DNA from: Rhizopus arrhizus
Taxonomy: Eukaryota; Mucoromycota; Mucoromycetes; Mucorales; Rhizopodaceae
DNA length: 64,000 nucleotides
Reading direction: 5' to 3'
NCBI GenBank assembly: GCA_024220505.1
Contig: JAKZZE010000019.1
Coordinates: 310,001-374,000 of the forward strand
Position 1 is the stretch's first letter, and each line of letters begins with the position of its first letter. Positions 10,309 through 21,208 of this stretch are shown in pieces. A model generated the notes under the pieces. It worked only from the letters and a program-made list of their open reading frames with translations. It was not told the origin of the DNA and ran no database searches. The position numbers and the translations under genes were made by a program.

Positions 10309-10956
10309 ATGAACTCTACAAACAACAACAAGTGCCTTTCAAAAGATTTCTCTATGGATATGGACGCTTACCTGATAGCAATCTACAAGGAACAAGGTTA
10401 CGAAGTTACCATGACTGCTGTAATGGATTTCTTAATGATGTGGGAAGACTGTAATGTCGGCCCTACTGAAGTACTGTATGAAATAGACGGTATAACCTGT
10501 ACAAGAGAAGAATACGCTGTGCATACAATTAAAAACATAAGCGCAATGGTGAGCGCAGAAGAAAATGGAAAAGGTGACATCTATGAAGCAAACTGGGAAG
10601 ATGAAGATGATTTGGAATTGCTGAAAAATCTAGAAGGACTTATCAATAGCCAACATAAGCAGTTTGTAGATACTCTACATGAATTTGAAAGAATACAGGA
10701 ATTGAAAGAACAACTGTGTGATCTACTTGCTTCGAACATTAATCATTGGGCACATTTTCGGTTCAGAAGACCCAACAATACACCAGAATCAGTAACAGCA
10801 TACTTAGCAGCAAAGCAAATTATGTTGAAAGCCATCATACCAGATTACAGATTATATCGTGCTTTAACTCTCAAGATCAAACAGAAGGATAATTGGGCCA
10901 GAATCGTGGGCGATTCTTCTGGTATTGCGGGGATCTGTGACCATAGTAGCCAGTAA
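10309..10956 (+). CDS. Third ORF of retrotransposon 1 (215 aa), unknown function
   Basis: The ORF occupies the position of env in some Ty3/gypsy elements, but the protein has no signal peptide or membrane span. It is acidic (EANWEDEDDLELL), probably largely helical, and has a conserved-looking C-terminus. The ATG at 10309 lies 121 nt after the integrase stop, following an A-rich stretch. The last seven codons and the TAA lie inside the 3' LTR. I do not recognise a domain. The intact 648-nt frame in a young element suggests it is or was expressed; it could be an accessory Gag-like or regulatory protein. Confidence 0.7.
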   Translation: MNSTNNNKCLSKDFSMDMDAYLIAIYKEQGYEVTMTAVMDFLMMWEDCNVGPTEVLYEIDGITCTREEYAVHTIKNISAMVSAEENGKGDIYEANWEDEDDLELLKNLEGLINSQHKQFVDTLHEFERIQELKEQLCDLLASNINHWAHFRFRRPNNTPESVTAYLAAKQIMLKAIIPDYRLYRALTLKIKQKDNWARIVGDSSGIAGICDHSSQ

Positions 10957-11055
10957 AGAGGTTACACGAAGCAAATGTGAAAGAAGTCAAAAAGTGAAAA
11001 AAGTCGAAAAGTGAAAAAAGTCGAAAAGTGAAAAAAGTCAAAAAATGAAAAAAGT

Positions 11056-11092
<37 letters not shown>

Positions 11093-11418
11093 ATTATTAT
11101 ATATATCCCCAACCATTCAGTCAAGGAAGAAAATTAGTCAAGTTCTTTTATATTTTTATATACTTAACTCAATAAAGCAGGCTAACTTACTCATAAAAGT
11201 TCCTGATCTCTTATTTTACTTTACTTTTTATATTATTTTATCAAGAAACATCGTATTGATCTTACATATAAGATCTGGTGGTCACTACTTAACAAGCATT
11301 CGCTAAAATTCTATATAAAACAACAACTTACAAGGCAATCTTAACCTTACAATCAAGCTTTACAAGCAAACTTTACTCAAATTAACTCACTTACAACAAG
11401 CCAACCTATAAAATAACA
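10936..11418 (+). repeat. 3' LTR of retrotransposon 1
   Basis: Same sequence as the 5' LTR apart from a slightly shorter poly-A/TA tract. The expected purine tract directly upstream is weak (GCGGGGATC). Instead, an imperfect hairpin (CCAGAATCG against CGATTCTTCTGG) lies at about 10899-10923. Confidence 0.93.
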
Positions 11419-11956
11419 ATATTTTTGATAAACTCAATGAAATTGAATAACTCAACTAAATTCACAATTCAAAGGAAAACACAAAATCTAAAAACATCAC
11501 AAAATCAAGAAAACCAAAAACATATAAATATCAACAATTTATCAAGAATTATTATTATTATTATTATCTTACCTTATCCAAATAAATCTCCTTTGAAACA
11601 AAATACTTCTTTTATTTTATAAATAGGAAGAACTAATAATCCCTTGAATCATATACTTCATTGTAATCTCTTTTTTATTTTATCTTTTATCTTTCATCTG
11701 TTTATTTTACTTTTATTCAATTCAGACTGATCTACTTAACAAGATCTGGTGGTCACTCTACTCAAGCGAAATTACAACTCAAATTATCTACTCTTTTTGG
11801 ATATTACTTTATCCAATACCTTATTCAATTACCAAAACTTTGTCTCAAAAACTTATATCAAACCTACTTAAACCCGAAAGCCTAACAATCTCACAGTACC
11901 ACGCCAGTTAGAAAATGAACTTCTGCGTTGTAACACAATGCAGCAAACTTTTGCAG
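11419..11956 (+). repeat. Diverged LTR-like remnant between the two younger LTRs
   Basis: No gene. Around 11740 the motif AGATCTGGTGGTCACTCTAC parallels the same motif in the neighbouring LTRs and the primer site of element 1. The T-rich, A-rich texture before it also resembles those LTRs. An old relative of the same LTR family is the likely source; boundaries could not be fixed. Confidence 0.35.
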
Positions 11957-12409
11957 TGTGACCAAAGTAGGCAGTAAAGAGGTTACACGAAGCAAAAGTG
12001 AAAGAAGTCGAAAAGTGAAAAAAGTCAAAAAGTGAAAAAGGTCAAAAAAATGAAAAAAGTCAAAAAAAAAAATTATTATTATTATATATATATCCCCAAC
12101 CATTCAGTCAAGAAAGAAAAATTAGTCAAGTTCTTTTATATTTTTATATATACTTAACTCAATAAAGCAGGCTAACTTACTCATAAAAGTTCCTGATCTC
12201 TTATTTTACTTTACTTTTTATATTATTTTATCAAGGAACATCGTATTGATCTTACATATAAGATCTGGTGGTCACTACTTAACAAGCATCTGCTTAAATT
12301 CTATATTAAACAACAACTTACAAGGCAATCTTAACCTTACAATCAAGCTTTACAAGCAAATTTTACTCTATTAAAACACAAACCTACAAGCCAACCATAT
12401 AAAATAACA
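11957..12409 (+). repeat. Solo LTR of the retrotransposon 1 family
   Basis: 453 bp, from TGTGACCAAAGTAGGCAG to AAAATAACA, clearly related to the LTRs of element 1 but with a shorter A tract and scattered changes. It is flanked by a 4-bp duplication GCAG (11953-11956 and 12410-12413), so it formed by recombination of a separate full element. The 4-bp duplication agrees with that of element 1. Confidence 0.88.
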
Positions 12410-13019
12410 GCAGCATTTGACTTTTCTCTCTCCAACTAATTCAAATCCAGGAAAATACAAACAAATACGTATGAATACAGATAAATCCAGAAAAATACAA
12501 AAAAAACACAGAATATCCACAAAATCATCAAAAACAGCATATAATCAGAAAAGCCAAAAACATATAAATAACTTCAATATTTCTTATACAGTAGCGGACA
12601 AAACTGGTGCACAAAAATTAAAATCAACATTGTATCTCCGCCATATGTCTGCGACTTTTGTGGCATATACCACCTGAAAGACAGTCCAAAATATACATTA
12701 TGTTACGTAAACCGGAACTGTACCGGACATCCCCCAGGCATAAGGTCATTTTTAGTGATTTTTTGCATATTTCAATTTTCGCCAAAAATGTGGTGCTTGT
12801 CTAGCCTTCTTTCAATTTTCCCCATATCTCTCCCGTTTGCTTTCAGATTTCAACGCATATTAGTGAATTTTAGTAGCTCTTAAAAAATAGATAAAGCCAT
12901 AGTTATTTTGTATTTTCCATTGAATCCCCCCTTTTGTTTTTACCCTATTCACTATAACAAAGTACTAGCCTTATATGTTTAAGAAAATAAGCAACTGTAA
13001 AAACGAAACTCTGAGATCT

Positions 13020-13905
13020 CGAATACACTTAGTTCGTACGACAACAGATATTTCTAGAATAACAAGAATCTCTAAATGGACAATCAACAGGAGAAAGAGG
13101 GAAGAAAGAAACTTAATGTCTTGTGATCATGAAGGTCTCCCGCTTTTAGTCTGAAAAGTTACTAGCTCAATCACTAACCTAAAGCTTGGACAAGGTCCGT
13201 TGCATACAGTTTCCGATGCTTAGCACATTTTGAGGACCTTAAGATACAGTATTAGCAAATTGTCAGTCTGAAGGCACTGTAGGAAGCTAGATTTTGAGTC
13301 TGGAAGTAAGGAATCGAAGAATTTCATCAGCTGTATTAGCCGGAAAAAGCGATGAATGTGGTATCACGACAAGCCATTGTATACAATAGAGGGCTGGAAG
13401 TCTGCTATCTTTAGCAATGAAACAAATATGAACATTATGGATGCAGATAGTATACACTAATATTGAAAGCAAGTCGAGCAACCTGAGCGATTTTTTCACG
13501 GTGATCAAACAATGAAGCATGCTGGCTGCTCTGTTATGTTTTAAGGCTGTATTAGATATTGAGGACCGGAATATGTGTGTCAAGTATACGATGGTATAAT
13601 GAACTCATAAATATACACATATATTTCGCTTACTTCATACCACAAAAGCCTAGCGTATAGTGGTCTAAAACGTCGTAATCTCTCGTTTCAGTATGACAAT
13701 GACACAAGGCACAAGTCGACGCATGTCACAAACTCAATATTTGATAACAGCGCTTCTGTGCTACAAGTTTAGCCGCCACTAATCCCGGCCTAAGTCCGCT
13801 TAAGCATGCCAGGTGGCAATTGATGGCAAAGGTATGATGATACGACACTAGATCAAAAAGGGTCGATGATCTTTGGAAAAGAGTAGTTAAAGAGCCGTGT
13901 TCTTT
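13020..13905 (+). pseudogene. Tc1-like transposase of element A, heavily decayed
   Basis: Fragments of a Tc1 transposase can be followed through several frames. There is a helix-turn-helix-like stretch near 13040-13110, a catalytic-domain patch with FQYDNDTRHKSTHVTN near 13690-13740 (second catalytic Asp region), and remains of the proline-rich block before the catalytic Glu near 13770-13810. Many stops and shifts make it non-functional. The DDE core was recognised by comparison with intact element D in this window. Confidence 0.7.
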
Positions 13906-13921
13906 TATTGAAAATGATATA

Positions 13922-15581
13922 CAGTAGGTGGAAAAATGGTCCGGATGTTTTTAAATTATTCACAAATATCGCTATAGATTTACCAAATCTCCATCAAATT
14001 GAACGAAGCAAGCATTATTTTGAAGAGAAAACGTTACTTTATTTGTTAGTAAAAACTTGATATGTCACACAAAAGTTCAAAAGGAGCTACAAAAGATCAA
14101 ATATTTCAGCAACATCCGGACCATTTTTCAGGGTGCCCTATAGAAATTTAATTACCAAGATTATTCAATGCTGCTGACTCAGAAGCCGTCGCTTTTATTT
14201 CAGATGATTAATAATACATTAGATTCATATTAATAATAAAAAAAATATAAATATCTGCATTTTTTTGGCTGATTTAGCACGCTTTCTTCTTCTTTCTTTA
14301 TTATTACTGTTTTATACAAACATGGTTCGTTCTTTGCGTTTAGATGTACAAGATAACATCAAGTCCTTACTCAAATCTGGTCATTCTTACTTATCCATCA
14401 TAAAACGAGTGCCAGGAGTCAAGAAAAGCACCATCAGCGACTATAAGCGAAGATGGTTTCCTAACATGAGGCCCCTTAAATCAGGCCGCAAGACCGAAAT
14501 TACTGCTACAACCAAGTCCTACATTAGACAATCAGCCATATCAGGTAAATTAAAGACGGGGAAGGGTGTACAACGATATTTATGTGATCTTGGATGCGCA
14601 ATTGGCTACTCTTCTTGCTTAAAACTTTTAAAATAGACGGGATTCCAGACCCGTATTATGAAGCACAAGCCGTTTTTAAAGGCTATTCATATGAAAAAGC
14701 GACTTGCATGTGCCAACGCCCACAAGGATTGAACAAAAGATGATTGATGTCGTATGGTATTCTCTGACGAGCCTAAGGTAAACATTTGGGGATCAGACGG
14801 TGTGAAGTACCACTGGAAGAGAGTACATGATAAGCTTCGATTCCACCATCTTGACTTAACAATAAAAAGAGGTGGAGGTAGCGTTATGATGTGGAGCTGT
14901 ATTACATACGATGATCCTGGGTATGCTTGTGGTATCTATGATGGAACAATGAAGAAAGAAGATTATGTACATATATTGAACACAACGCTAATGGACATCC
15001 TAAATTACTACAGTTATGACCCTAAAAACATCTACTTCCAGCAGGATAACCATCCGAAACATACGTCGAAGGTCGCAAAAGCTTGGTTTGAAGAAAACAA
15101 CTTCAACAGCAAGTTTATTTACAGTTTGTCTGCTCAGAGTCCTGATCTAAACCCGATTGAACACATTTGGCATCACCTGAAGCTAAGGTTAAGTGCGTAT
15201 GAAACCAGAGCTAAAGGCGTTCATGAACTATGGGATCGAATTGAAGAACAATGAGCGAGATTTACAAAAGTTGGTTGTAGAAAGCATATAGACAGTATGT
15301 CGGATAGAATCAAAGCTGTTATTCAAGCAAAAGGGGGATATACAGACTACTAACAGATATTATGGAACATCCTGAAAAATGGTCCGGATGTTGCTGAAAT
15401 ATTTGATCTTTTGTAGCTCCTTTTGAACTTTTGTGTGACATATCAAGTTTTTACTAACAAATAAAGTAACGTTTTCTCTTCAAAATAATGCTTGCTTCGT
15501 TCAATTTGATGGAGATTTGGTAAATCTATAGCGATATTTGTGAATAATTTAAAAACATCCGGACCATTTTTCCACCTACTG
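13922..15581 (+). mobile_element. Tc1/mariner-like element B with perfect 211-bp inverted ends
   Basis: 1660 bp flanked by TA. The left end 13922-14132 and right end 15371-15581 are exact reverse complements by my reading. Each arm starts with CAGTAGGTGGAAAAATGGTC and ends in the inverted form of the same ATGGTCCGGATGTT motif. The long inverted ends with a repeated internal motif recall the IR/DR layout of some Tc1 elements, except that the inner copy is inverted. The perfect match implies recent movement or conversion, although its transposase gene is broken. Confidence 0.92.
14322..15353 (+). pseudogene. Tc1-like transposase of element B, frame intact but four internal stops
   Basis: From ATG 14322 to TAA 15351-15353 the frame spans 343 codons with no frameshift, the normal size. 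The helix-turn-helix region (KSTISDYKRRWFP), VFSDEPKVNIWGSDG, YFQQDNHPKHTSK and SPDLNPIEHIW carry the DDE residues, with about 37 residues between the last D and E. In-frame stops lie at 14634 (TAG), 14730, 14745 and 15252 (TGA). The three TGAs fall where element D and other Tc1 proteins have tryptophan, so single G-to-A changes of TGG explain them. Seven other Trp codons remain TGG. The copy was probably mobilised in trans. Confidence 0.85.
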
Positions 15582-15991
15582 TACACGCATATTATTAGCA
15601 TATGCAAAGAAGAACATCCGATGATATCAAGAGATGAGATGATTATATAAAGTCTAAGGTCTTAGCCACTTTTGCGGTTTTTAGAAAATATAAAATTTTA
15701 TAAATTTAAAGCACGCTTATCGCTCAGTTTTAACAATGTCATGCTTAGAACATACATAAATTACAATGACTAGTATATCCTCCTTCTAGTACAGTTTCAT
15801 GACTATTGCAATTACCATGAGCAGGTAATGGTAGTTAAAAGCTGAAAAAAAGTTTTGTGCACCAGTTTTGTCCGCTACTGTATATAGTCTTCCGATATGT
15901 TCTTTGTTGACTTAAATGTAAACGTATGATTACCGTACATAATTTAAGCTGGTCGGAAGTCAAATTTTTAAATTCGGATTCTCATTCCTCT

Positions 15992-16407
15992 TGATGTATC
16001 CATCATTCATAACTCGATATGAAAACAGTATTAATAAGCTACATGTAAAATATATCCAATAGATAGGCTACAGGTTAATTCGGATAAATCTTCATTAAGA
16101 ATAAGATGCTACGTAATTGCACGGTTAAATTATATTAAATCCAGGAACTAAATCACAGTCAATCGCTGTCAATCATATACGAGTATTCTATGGATAAATG
16201 CTTATGATGACAAAGATAACAATGGAAGAACACGTAACCATTATCCATTTGTCATTAGTTATATCATACTCATTAATTATTAATCCATGACATGAAATAT
16301 TATCCGTGTATGAAAAGTATAAATAGAGTATCATTTTCTTATTAAATAAAGCAATCTCTTTATCGAGTCTCGTCCTCTCTTGTTCTTTTCTATTCTTGGA
16401 TAAATCA
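15992..16407 (+). repeat. 5' LTR of retrotransposon 2
   Basis: 416 bp, starting TGATGTATCC and ending GGATAAATCA. TATAAATAGAG near 16318 and AATAAAGC near 16345 are likely promoter and polyadenylation signals. The following sequence, a T run then GACGAATTC, shows no obvious tRNA-complementary primer site, so self-priming as in Tf1-like chromoviruses is possible. Confidence 0.93.
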
Positions 16408-16458
16408 TTTTTTTTGACGAATTCTCTTTACTCTATTATTACTACGCTATTCTCAAAC

Positions 16459-16822
16459 ATGTCTATCAACTCTAATCTTTTGGCTTACAACGAAGAAACC
16501 CTTCTTTCTGAAAGTGATCCTGCTTTCATTGGTCCTAGACTTGAAAAGCCCTCCATGGTTAATGGGATCGAACTTCCTCTTACTGGATCCCCAAACTCTA
16601 TTACAGAAGCTATAGAGATGGAAGAAGTTGATCCCAGGGCTATGGCCTCTCCACTCACTAATATCAAAGATAGTGGCGCAGCACCACCTTCTCAGGTCTC
16701 GAGCAGTCGTAATTTGACGGCTACAATCCAGACTTTGACGAAACAGGTAGAACAAATTGCTGCGGCTATCACGGGTCAAGAACTCACAGGAAAGCAACTT
16801 GCTAACCTTTCCCGCGAATATA
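16459..16822 (+). pseudogene. gag: Gag of retrotransposon 2, N-terminal fragment
   Basis: ATG 16459 (MSINSNLLAYNEE) opens a Gag N-terminus with a coiled-coil-like segment (TIQTLTKQVEQIAAAI). At TAT ACA the frame runs into the left end of element C. The next host codons are found at 18768, and the frame is restored exactly if one TA copy is counted. Confidence 0.8.
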
Positions 16823-17028
16823 CAGTAAGGGACAAAATCAGTCCGTTTTTTGGTTTTTTCGCAATGCCTCGCCGGGAATTAAGCTTAGAGCTCTGCTTTG
16901 CTGACGAAAAATTTGTCTCTTCCTTCAACAAAGTTGACAATATTTGTCGGAAATGGTATTTTTTATTTTCCGCCATGTTATAAGAAGATATATTGAAAAT
17001 AATGTATTTTTATTTTTTTGAATTTCGA

Positions 17029-18390
17029 TTAGTACTTGGTATCGCGGCCCTTACGCTGGATTACGTCCCGAACTCGACGGGGCATAGAGTGAATAAGGTT
17101 TCTACAGTACTCTGGAGTTGCTAGGTCATACCAAAGCTTCGAAACCCGGTCAAAAAATGCTTGGTCAGTCTCAACCACAGAAGAAGGTGGTCTTGTCATC
17201 TGTTCCTTCTTTTTAAGCATGGCCCATGCATTTTCAATTGGGTTAAGGTCAGGGGAGTATGCTGGCCAACTCAGGAGCTTAATCTGGTTCTTTTGGAACC
17301 ATTTTGAAGGAGCTGAAGCACAATGGATGCTTGCATTATCTTGTTGAAAGATCATGTCCTTACTTTGCAGGCCATAATACTTCAATGTCTCCTTGTATTC
17401 CTCCTCAAGTACTGACGTGTATAGCTCACCATTTACATTACTTTGTAGCCAGAACATGTAGCCCCCTCCATGTATAGTTATGCAACTCCAAAGCATGATC
17501 CCGCCTCCTCCATAAGCATGTTTCTTTTTGTAGTGATGGTCTCGATAAGGTGCATTATCCTCTTTCCAAGCGTATTCTAGGCCATTAGACCCTCTTTTTT
17601 GGATCTTTGTCTCATCAGAAAAGACAACGCGTTCCCAATCAGTCTCGGACCAGTCTTTATGAGCCTTTGCCCAATCATATCGTGCCTTTTGCTTGTCATT
17701 ATTAAGTGGAAGTACCGTCTTTTTCATAGTCGATTTTAGACCTTTGCGTTTCAAAGTACGAGCAATTGTTTTTGGATTGACCATTTGATCTGGTTTTTTA
17801 ACGCCAAAGGAAGCATCGGCTGCGCTTTTAGATAAGCCAAGTCTTATGTCTCTAGCTGCTTTGGTTTCCTCCCTATGAGATATTTGCAGATAATAAAGTG
17901 AGAAAAAAGAAAGGAAATAGTACTTGAAAACTAGTGAATGAGTCTCTATGTAACCTCTTTATTAGATTTCAAGACGAGAGAGAGAACCCATTTAATCAAA
18001 CTACGCCTTTATATAGGAAATGAAATTATTCAGGGACCGAAGTGAGTTCAAGGTCAATTTTAGTATTGAGCTTGAACAATATAAACATTGTATATGAGCT
18101 TTTAAGGAATATGTAATAAGTGATATTATGTATTCAGTACTTGTTATTTCTTATATAAGATCTGAGTAATCTCATACGAATAATAGTATTTAATGAGGTA
18201 AATACGACACCCTAGGTGTGAGTAAACGATGTCTACCCGCGCTATTTTTTGACTGCAACTTGGTTTTCCTTGAAATTCTTCGAATCATGGACTTTCCACA
18301 GCCTACTTTCTTTTTAATTACATCCCATGGAATGGAGTGGTTCAACATGTTTTCAATTTGGGCATGTTTGTCGGCATTCTTTGCTGTCAT
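17029..18390 (-). pseudogene. Tc1-like transposase of element C, split by a solo LTR
   Basis: Minus strand, ATG at 18388-18390 (MTAKNADKHAQIENML). A helix-turn-helix domain runs to TPR, then a solo LTR (17876-18209) with duplicated CCCTA interrupts the frame. Counting the target only once, the frame continues at 17870 and totals 340 aa with no other defect, the same length as the intact transposase of element D. The catalytic part shows VVFSDETKIQKRGSNG, IFQQDNASIHCAS and YSPDLNPIENAW, a DD34E pattern. It ends KGRDTKY before TAA at 17029-17031. It became inactive only through the LTR insertion. Confidence 0.9.
17876..18209 (-). repeat. Solo LTR (334 bp) nested in the transposase of element C
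   Basis: TG...CA ends with 5-bp target duplication CCCTA at 17871-17875 and 18210-18214. In minus orientation it has TATATAAAGGCG (promoter-like) followed by AATAAAGAGG (polyadenylation-like), so that strand is the likely sense. Its sequence differs from the LTRs of elements 1 and 2, giving a third LTR family. Confidence 0.88.
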
Positions 18391-18767
18391 GGCGTGTTTG
18401 GCTAATCTGAGATGAGGTAAATGAGGAAAAAGAAAAAATGTAAAAAAATAAAAGAAGCTAAAATATGAGAACACGTTAGCGTTCACTGACGTCATAAGAC
18501 GTACCAAACCAAATCTCAAGTCAGTCCAGTGACTGTTTCTGGAGATATGGTGTCTAATGCAAAATCGGGCGTTAGCAACAATCACGGAAAATCACTTTTT
18601 CCGCCATAACTACAGAGAAAATGGTGGTAGAAGCAATTAGGTTACACCAATACTTTTGTCTAGTTTGCGTGCAAATGTTTCGTCAGCAAAGCGAAGCCCT
18701 AAGTTTAATTCCCGGCGAGGCATTGCGAAAAAAACCAAAAAACGGACTGATTTTGTCCCTTACTGTA

Positions 18768-21208
18768 CGACCAAGTCTACCATCTTGGCCTCCTTGTTGG
18801 ACTTGCAAGCAAAATTGGCTAATAACTTGACTATACAGACAAATGGCTCTGCCATTAACGGTACTCACAGTCAACCTACGGTGGTTCCTCAAAACTTACC
18901 TTTGTTTCAGTACACTGGTAATGTAGAGAACTCAGCATTGCCCGTCTATAAAGACATTGCTGACTGTATCCGACGTTTTGAGGATATCCTCTTTGCGTAC
19001 CGCTTGGATGTACAGGTGCATTGGCAGCGCCTCATCCCTTTCTCCCTTACCCATACTCAGCGTTCTTGGTATGATGAATTACGGGTAAAGAAGAATTTAT
19101 CTTGGACCATATTCAAGGAACAATTAACCTTGAAATATGGCATCGAATCCACTGAGGCTCAAGCCCACGCCTCAAGAGAGCTGTTAACCATCAGCATGCA
19201 ACCTGATGAATCTGTGGAAAAATACACTGACCGCTTCTTGAAGCTCAAGCGTGAAGCCACTCCCGTAGCTGACGATTTTTTGGCTATTTTGTTTGTGAAC
19301 TCCCTCACTAGTAGCCTCCAAAATCATGTCAACATGGCCATCGTCAGTCTTGATCAGGAGGCAAAGAATGACATAAACCTCCTTTCTAGTATCGCAAGAA
19401 AGTTTCATACGAAACAACAGACCTTGCCCCATATGTCAACTAAAAAATTCAATAACCAACCCTCTCAAGTCAACGGGTTGAACCCTCCCAGTGGTATTCA
19501 TAAAAGAAACCACCGTACGGATGGAAGGACTTGTATCATCCATGGAAAGTGCAACCACACAACAGATCGTTGTAAAACGGCTCAGGAACTTGGAATTGCT
19601 AACAGTATGAACAAAGAGACATCTAGTAAGCGTTGCTTTAAATGCAACGCTCCTTTTACTAGGGAGCATTTAAATGTTTGCCCTAAAAGGAATCAACCTC
19701 TTTCTGCTGGTTCTGCCTCCTCCTCCTCTACTGCACCTACCATAACCAGGGCATTCCGCTCACTTCAGTTGACTGGCAGTGAAGATAAAGCAATGGGTAC
19801 AAAGGCTTCTAAATACAACCCTGCCAACCAACAAAGCCACGATGAAGAACAGGATCTTGACGATGAAGCCGTCAAGGACATCCACTACTACTCATCATTA
19901 TGTAAGTTGCAACCGTTTAATACAAAACTTCACAGTTTTAATAACAAACGTACTGATTCCTTTTTTGTACCCATCACTATAGAAAATGCCCGTACTTGGG
20001 CTTTGGTTGATACTGGGTGTAATACTTCTACGATCTCTCCTGACCTAGCAAAAATTATAAACGTTAGAACTTTTCCTGTTTCAGGAAAATTACAATTAGC
20101 TAGTTTGAATACCTTGGTACCTAGAACTGCTATTACAGATCAAATAAAAGTATTTTATAACGGAATCAATGTCTTACATGAATTTGAAATTTTTAAGTTT
20201 GATAAGGATATACCTATTTGTATTGGTACAGATCTTATGCCTAAGTTAAACATTAACTTGACAGGTTTAGCTGTTACGTGGGACAGTCCTAATATCTCTA
20301 CAATACCTGATCCAATAGACCCTTCACCTATCAAACCTAATAAGTCACCCGCTGGTACTCACCAACAGCGTGAACAACTTATGGACGCATTACAGCCATA
20401 TTTGAGCGCCAATGCTAAGATCCCTAGCACATCTGCATGTCCTCTACCTGAAGCGATAGTTCGCTTGGAAACTGAACCAGGAAAAACCACTTATAGGCGA
20501 CAGTATCCTATTGCACTGTCAATCCAGCCTAAAGTACAAGAACAGGTTGATAAATGGTTAGCAGATGGTGTAATTGAAATAGCCCCTCCTAATACTGCAT
20601 TTAACTCTCCTTTGTTGACTGTACGTAAAAAGGATGCTAATGGTAATTATAGTGACGATGTACGGGTGTGTATAGACCCCAGACATATCAATGCAATACT
20701 CATAAAAGATCGTACCGACCGCTTTCAATTACCATTGATAGCTGAATTACATCAAAAAATGAGTGCTGCGACACTATTCACAGTACTTGACCTCAAACAA
20801 GCTTTTCATCGGTTACCTCTAGCTGATGAGCATAGAGCTCTTACAGCTTTTACATTTAACGGTCAACAATATCAATTCTGTAGAGCACCATTCGGTTTGA
20901 CTCCTATACCAAATCACTTTCAACGTGTGCTAACTACCCTCTTACATGACTTGCCATACGTTACATGTTTCATTGATGATTTAACTATCGGTACTGGACC
21001 CGATATTGAGGAACATATCAAATGTGTAACTACTGTCATCGAACGACTTACATCAGCTAAATTTATTCTTAATGTTGATAAATGTCACTTTATGCAAACT
21101 TCGGTAAACATCCTAGGCTTCACTATTAGTTACAATAGTCTCTCATTGGATAGCAGAAAGGTTGCAAATGCTTTAGCATGGCCAATACCAAAGACTGGAA
21201 AAGATATA
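18768..21208 (+). pseudogene. gag-pol: Gag-protease-RT of retrotransposon 2, middle fragment
   Basis: The frame continues from the gag fragment: a Gag core (QRLIPFSLTHTQRSWYDELR), a variant zinc motif CIIHGKCNHTTDRC, a second Cys cluster CFKCNAPFTREHLNVC, protease (WALVDTGCNTSTISPDLA) and RT with DVRVCIDPRHINA, FTVLDLKQAFHRLPL and the catalytic CFIDDLTIG near 20968. Gag and pol share a single frame, unlike element 1. Shortly after the RT thumb the frame meets element D at codon KDIQ. No stop occurs in this stretch. Confidence 0.9.

Larger units (their letters stand above)
3676..11418 (+). mobile_element. Ty3/gypsy LTR retrotransposon 1, nearly intact and young
   Basis: Two direct repeats (3676-4161 and 10936-11418) begin TGTGACC and end AACA. 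They differ, as far as I can read, only in the lengths of a poly-A run and a TA microsatellite. The flanks share a 4-bp duplication ATAT (3672-3675 and 11419-11422). Inside are gag, protease-RT-RNase H, a separate integrase ORF and a third ORF. Near-identical LTRs imply recent insertion. Two interruptions remain: a -1 discontinuity between RT and RNase H near 8060, and stops between RNase H and integrase. It sits 157 bp downstream of the tRNA-Trp gene. Confidence 0.95.
12589..15880 (+). mobile_element. Tc1/mariner-like element A, decayed, hosting element B
   Basis: The ends are inverted copies of CAGTAGCGGACAAAACTGGT, extended to 28 bp, and are flanked by TA on both sides (12587-12588 and 15881-15882). 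The body contains a degenerate Tc1-type transposase before 13920, and element B (13922-15581) is inserted near its 3' end. Without B the element is about 1.63 kb, a normal Tc1 size. Confidence 0.88.
16823..18765 (-). mobile_element. Tc1/mariner-like element C inserted in gag of retrotransposon 2
   Basis: 1943 bp flanked by TA (16821-16822 and 18766-18767). The inverted ends are about 88 bp, beginning CAGTAAGGGACAAAATCAGT, with a few mismatches. The transposase lies on the minus strand and is itself split by a 334-bp solo LTR. Removing that leaves about 1.6 kb, typical for Tc1. Confidence 0.92.

Noticed and set aside
13287..13583. Minus-strand 98-codon frame in element A
   Set aside because: It is antisense to the decayed transposase, which is readable on the plus strand.
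14322..15353. Reassignment of TGA to tryptophan in this genome
   Set aside because: Other Trp codons in the same gene, in element D and in the host genes are TGG, and TGA does not occur inside the intact host frames I assembled.
17785..18209. A 330-nt intron in the transposase of element C
   Set aside because: The segment has TG...CA ends and an exact CCCTA duplication, so it is a solo LTR; frame is restored precisely by counting the target once.
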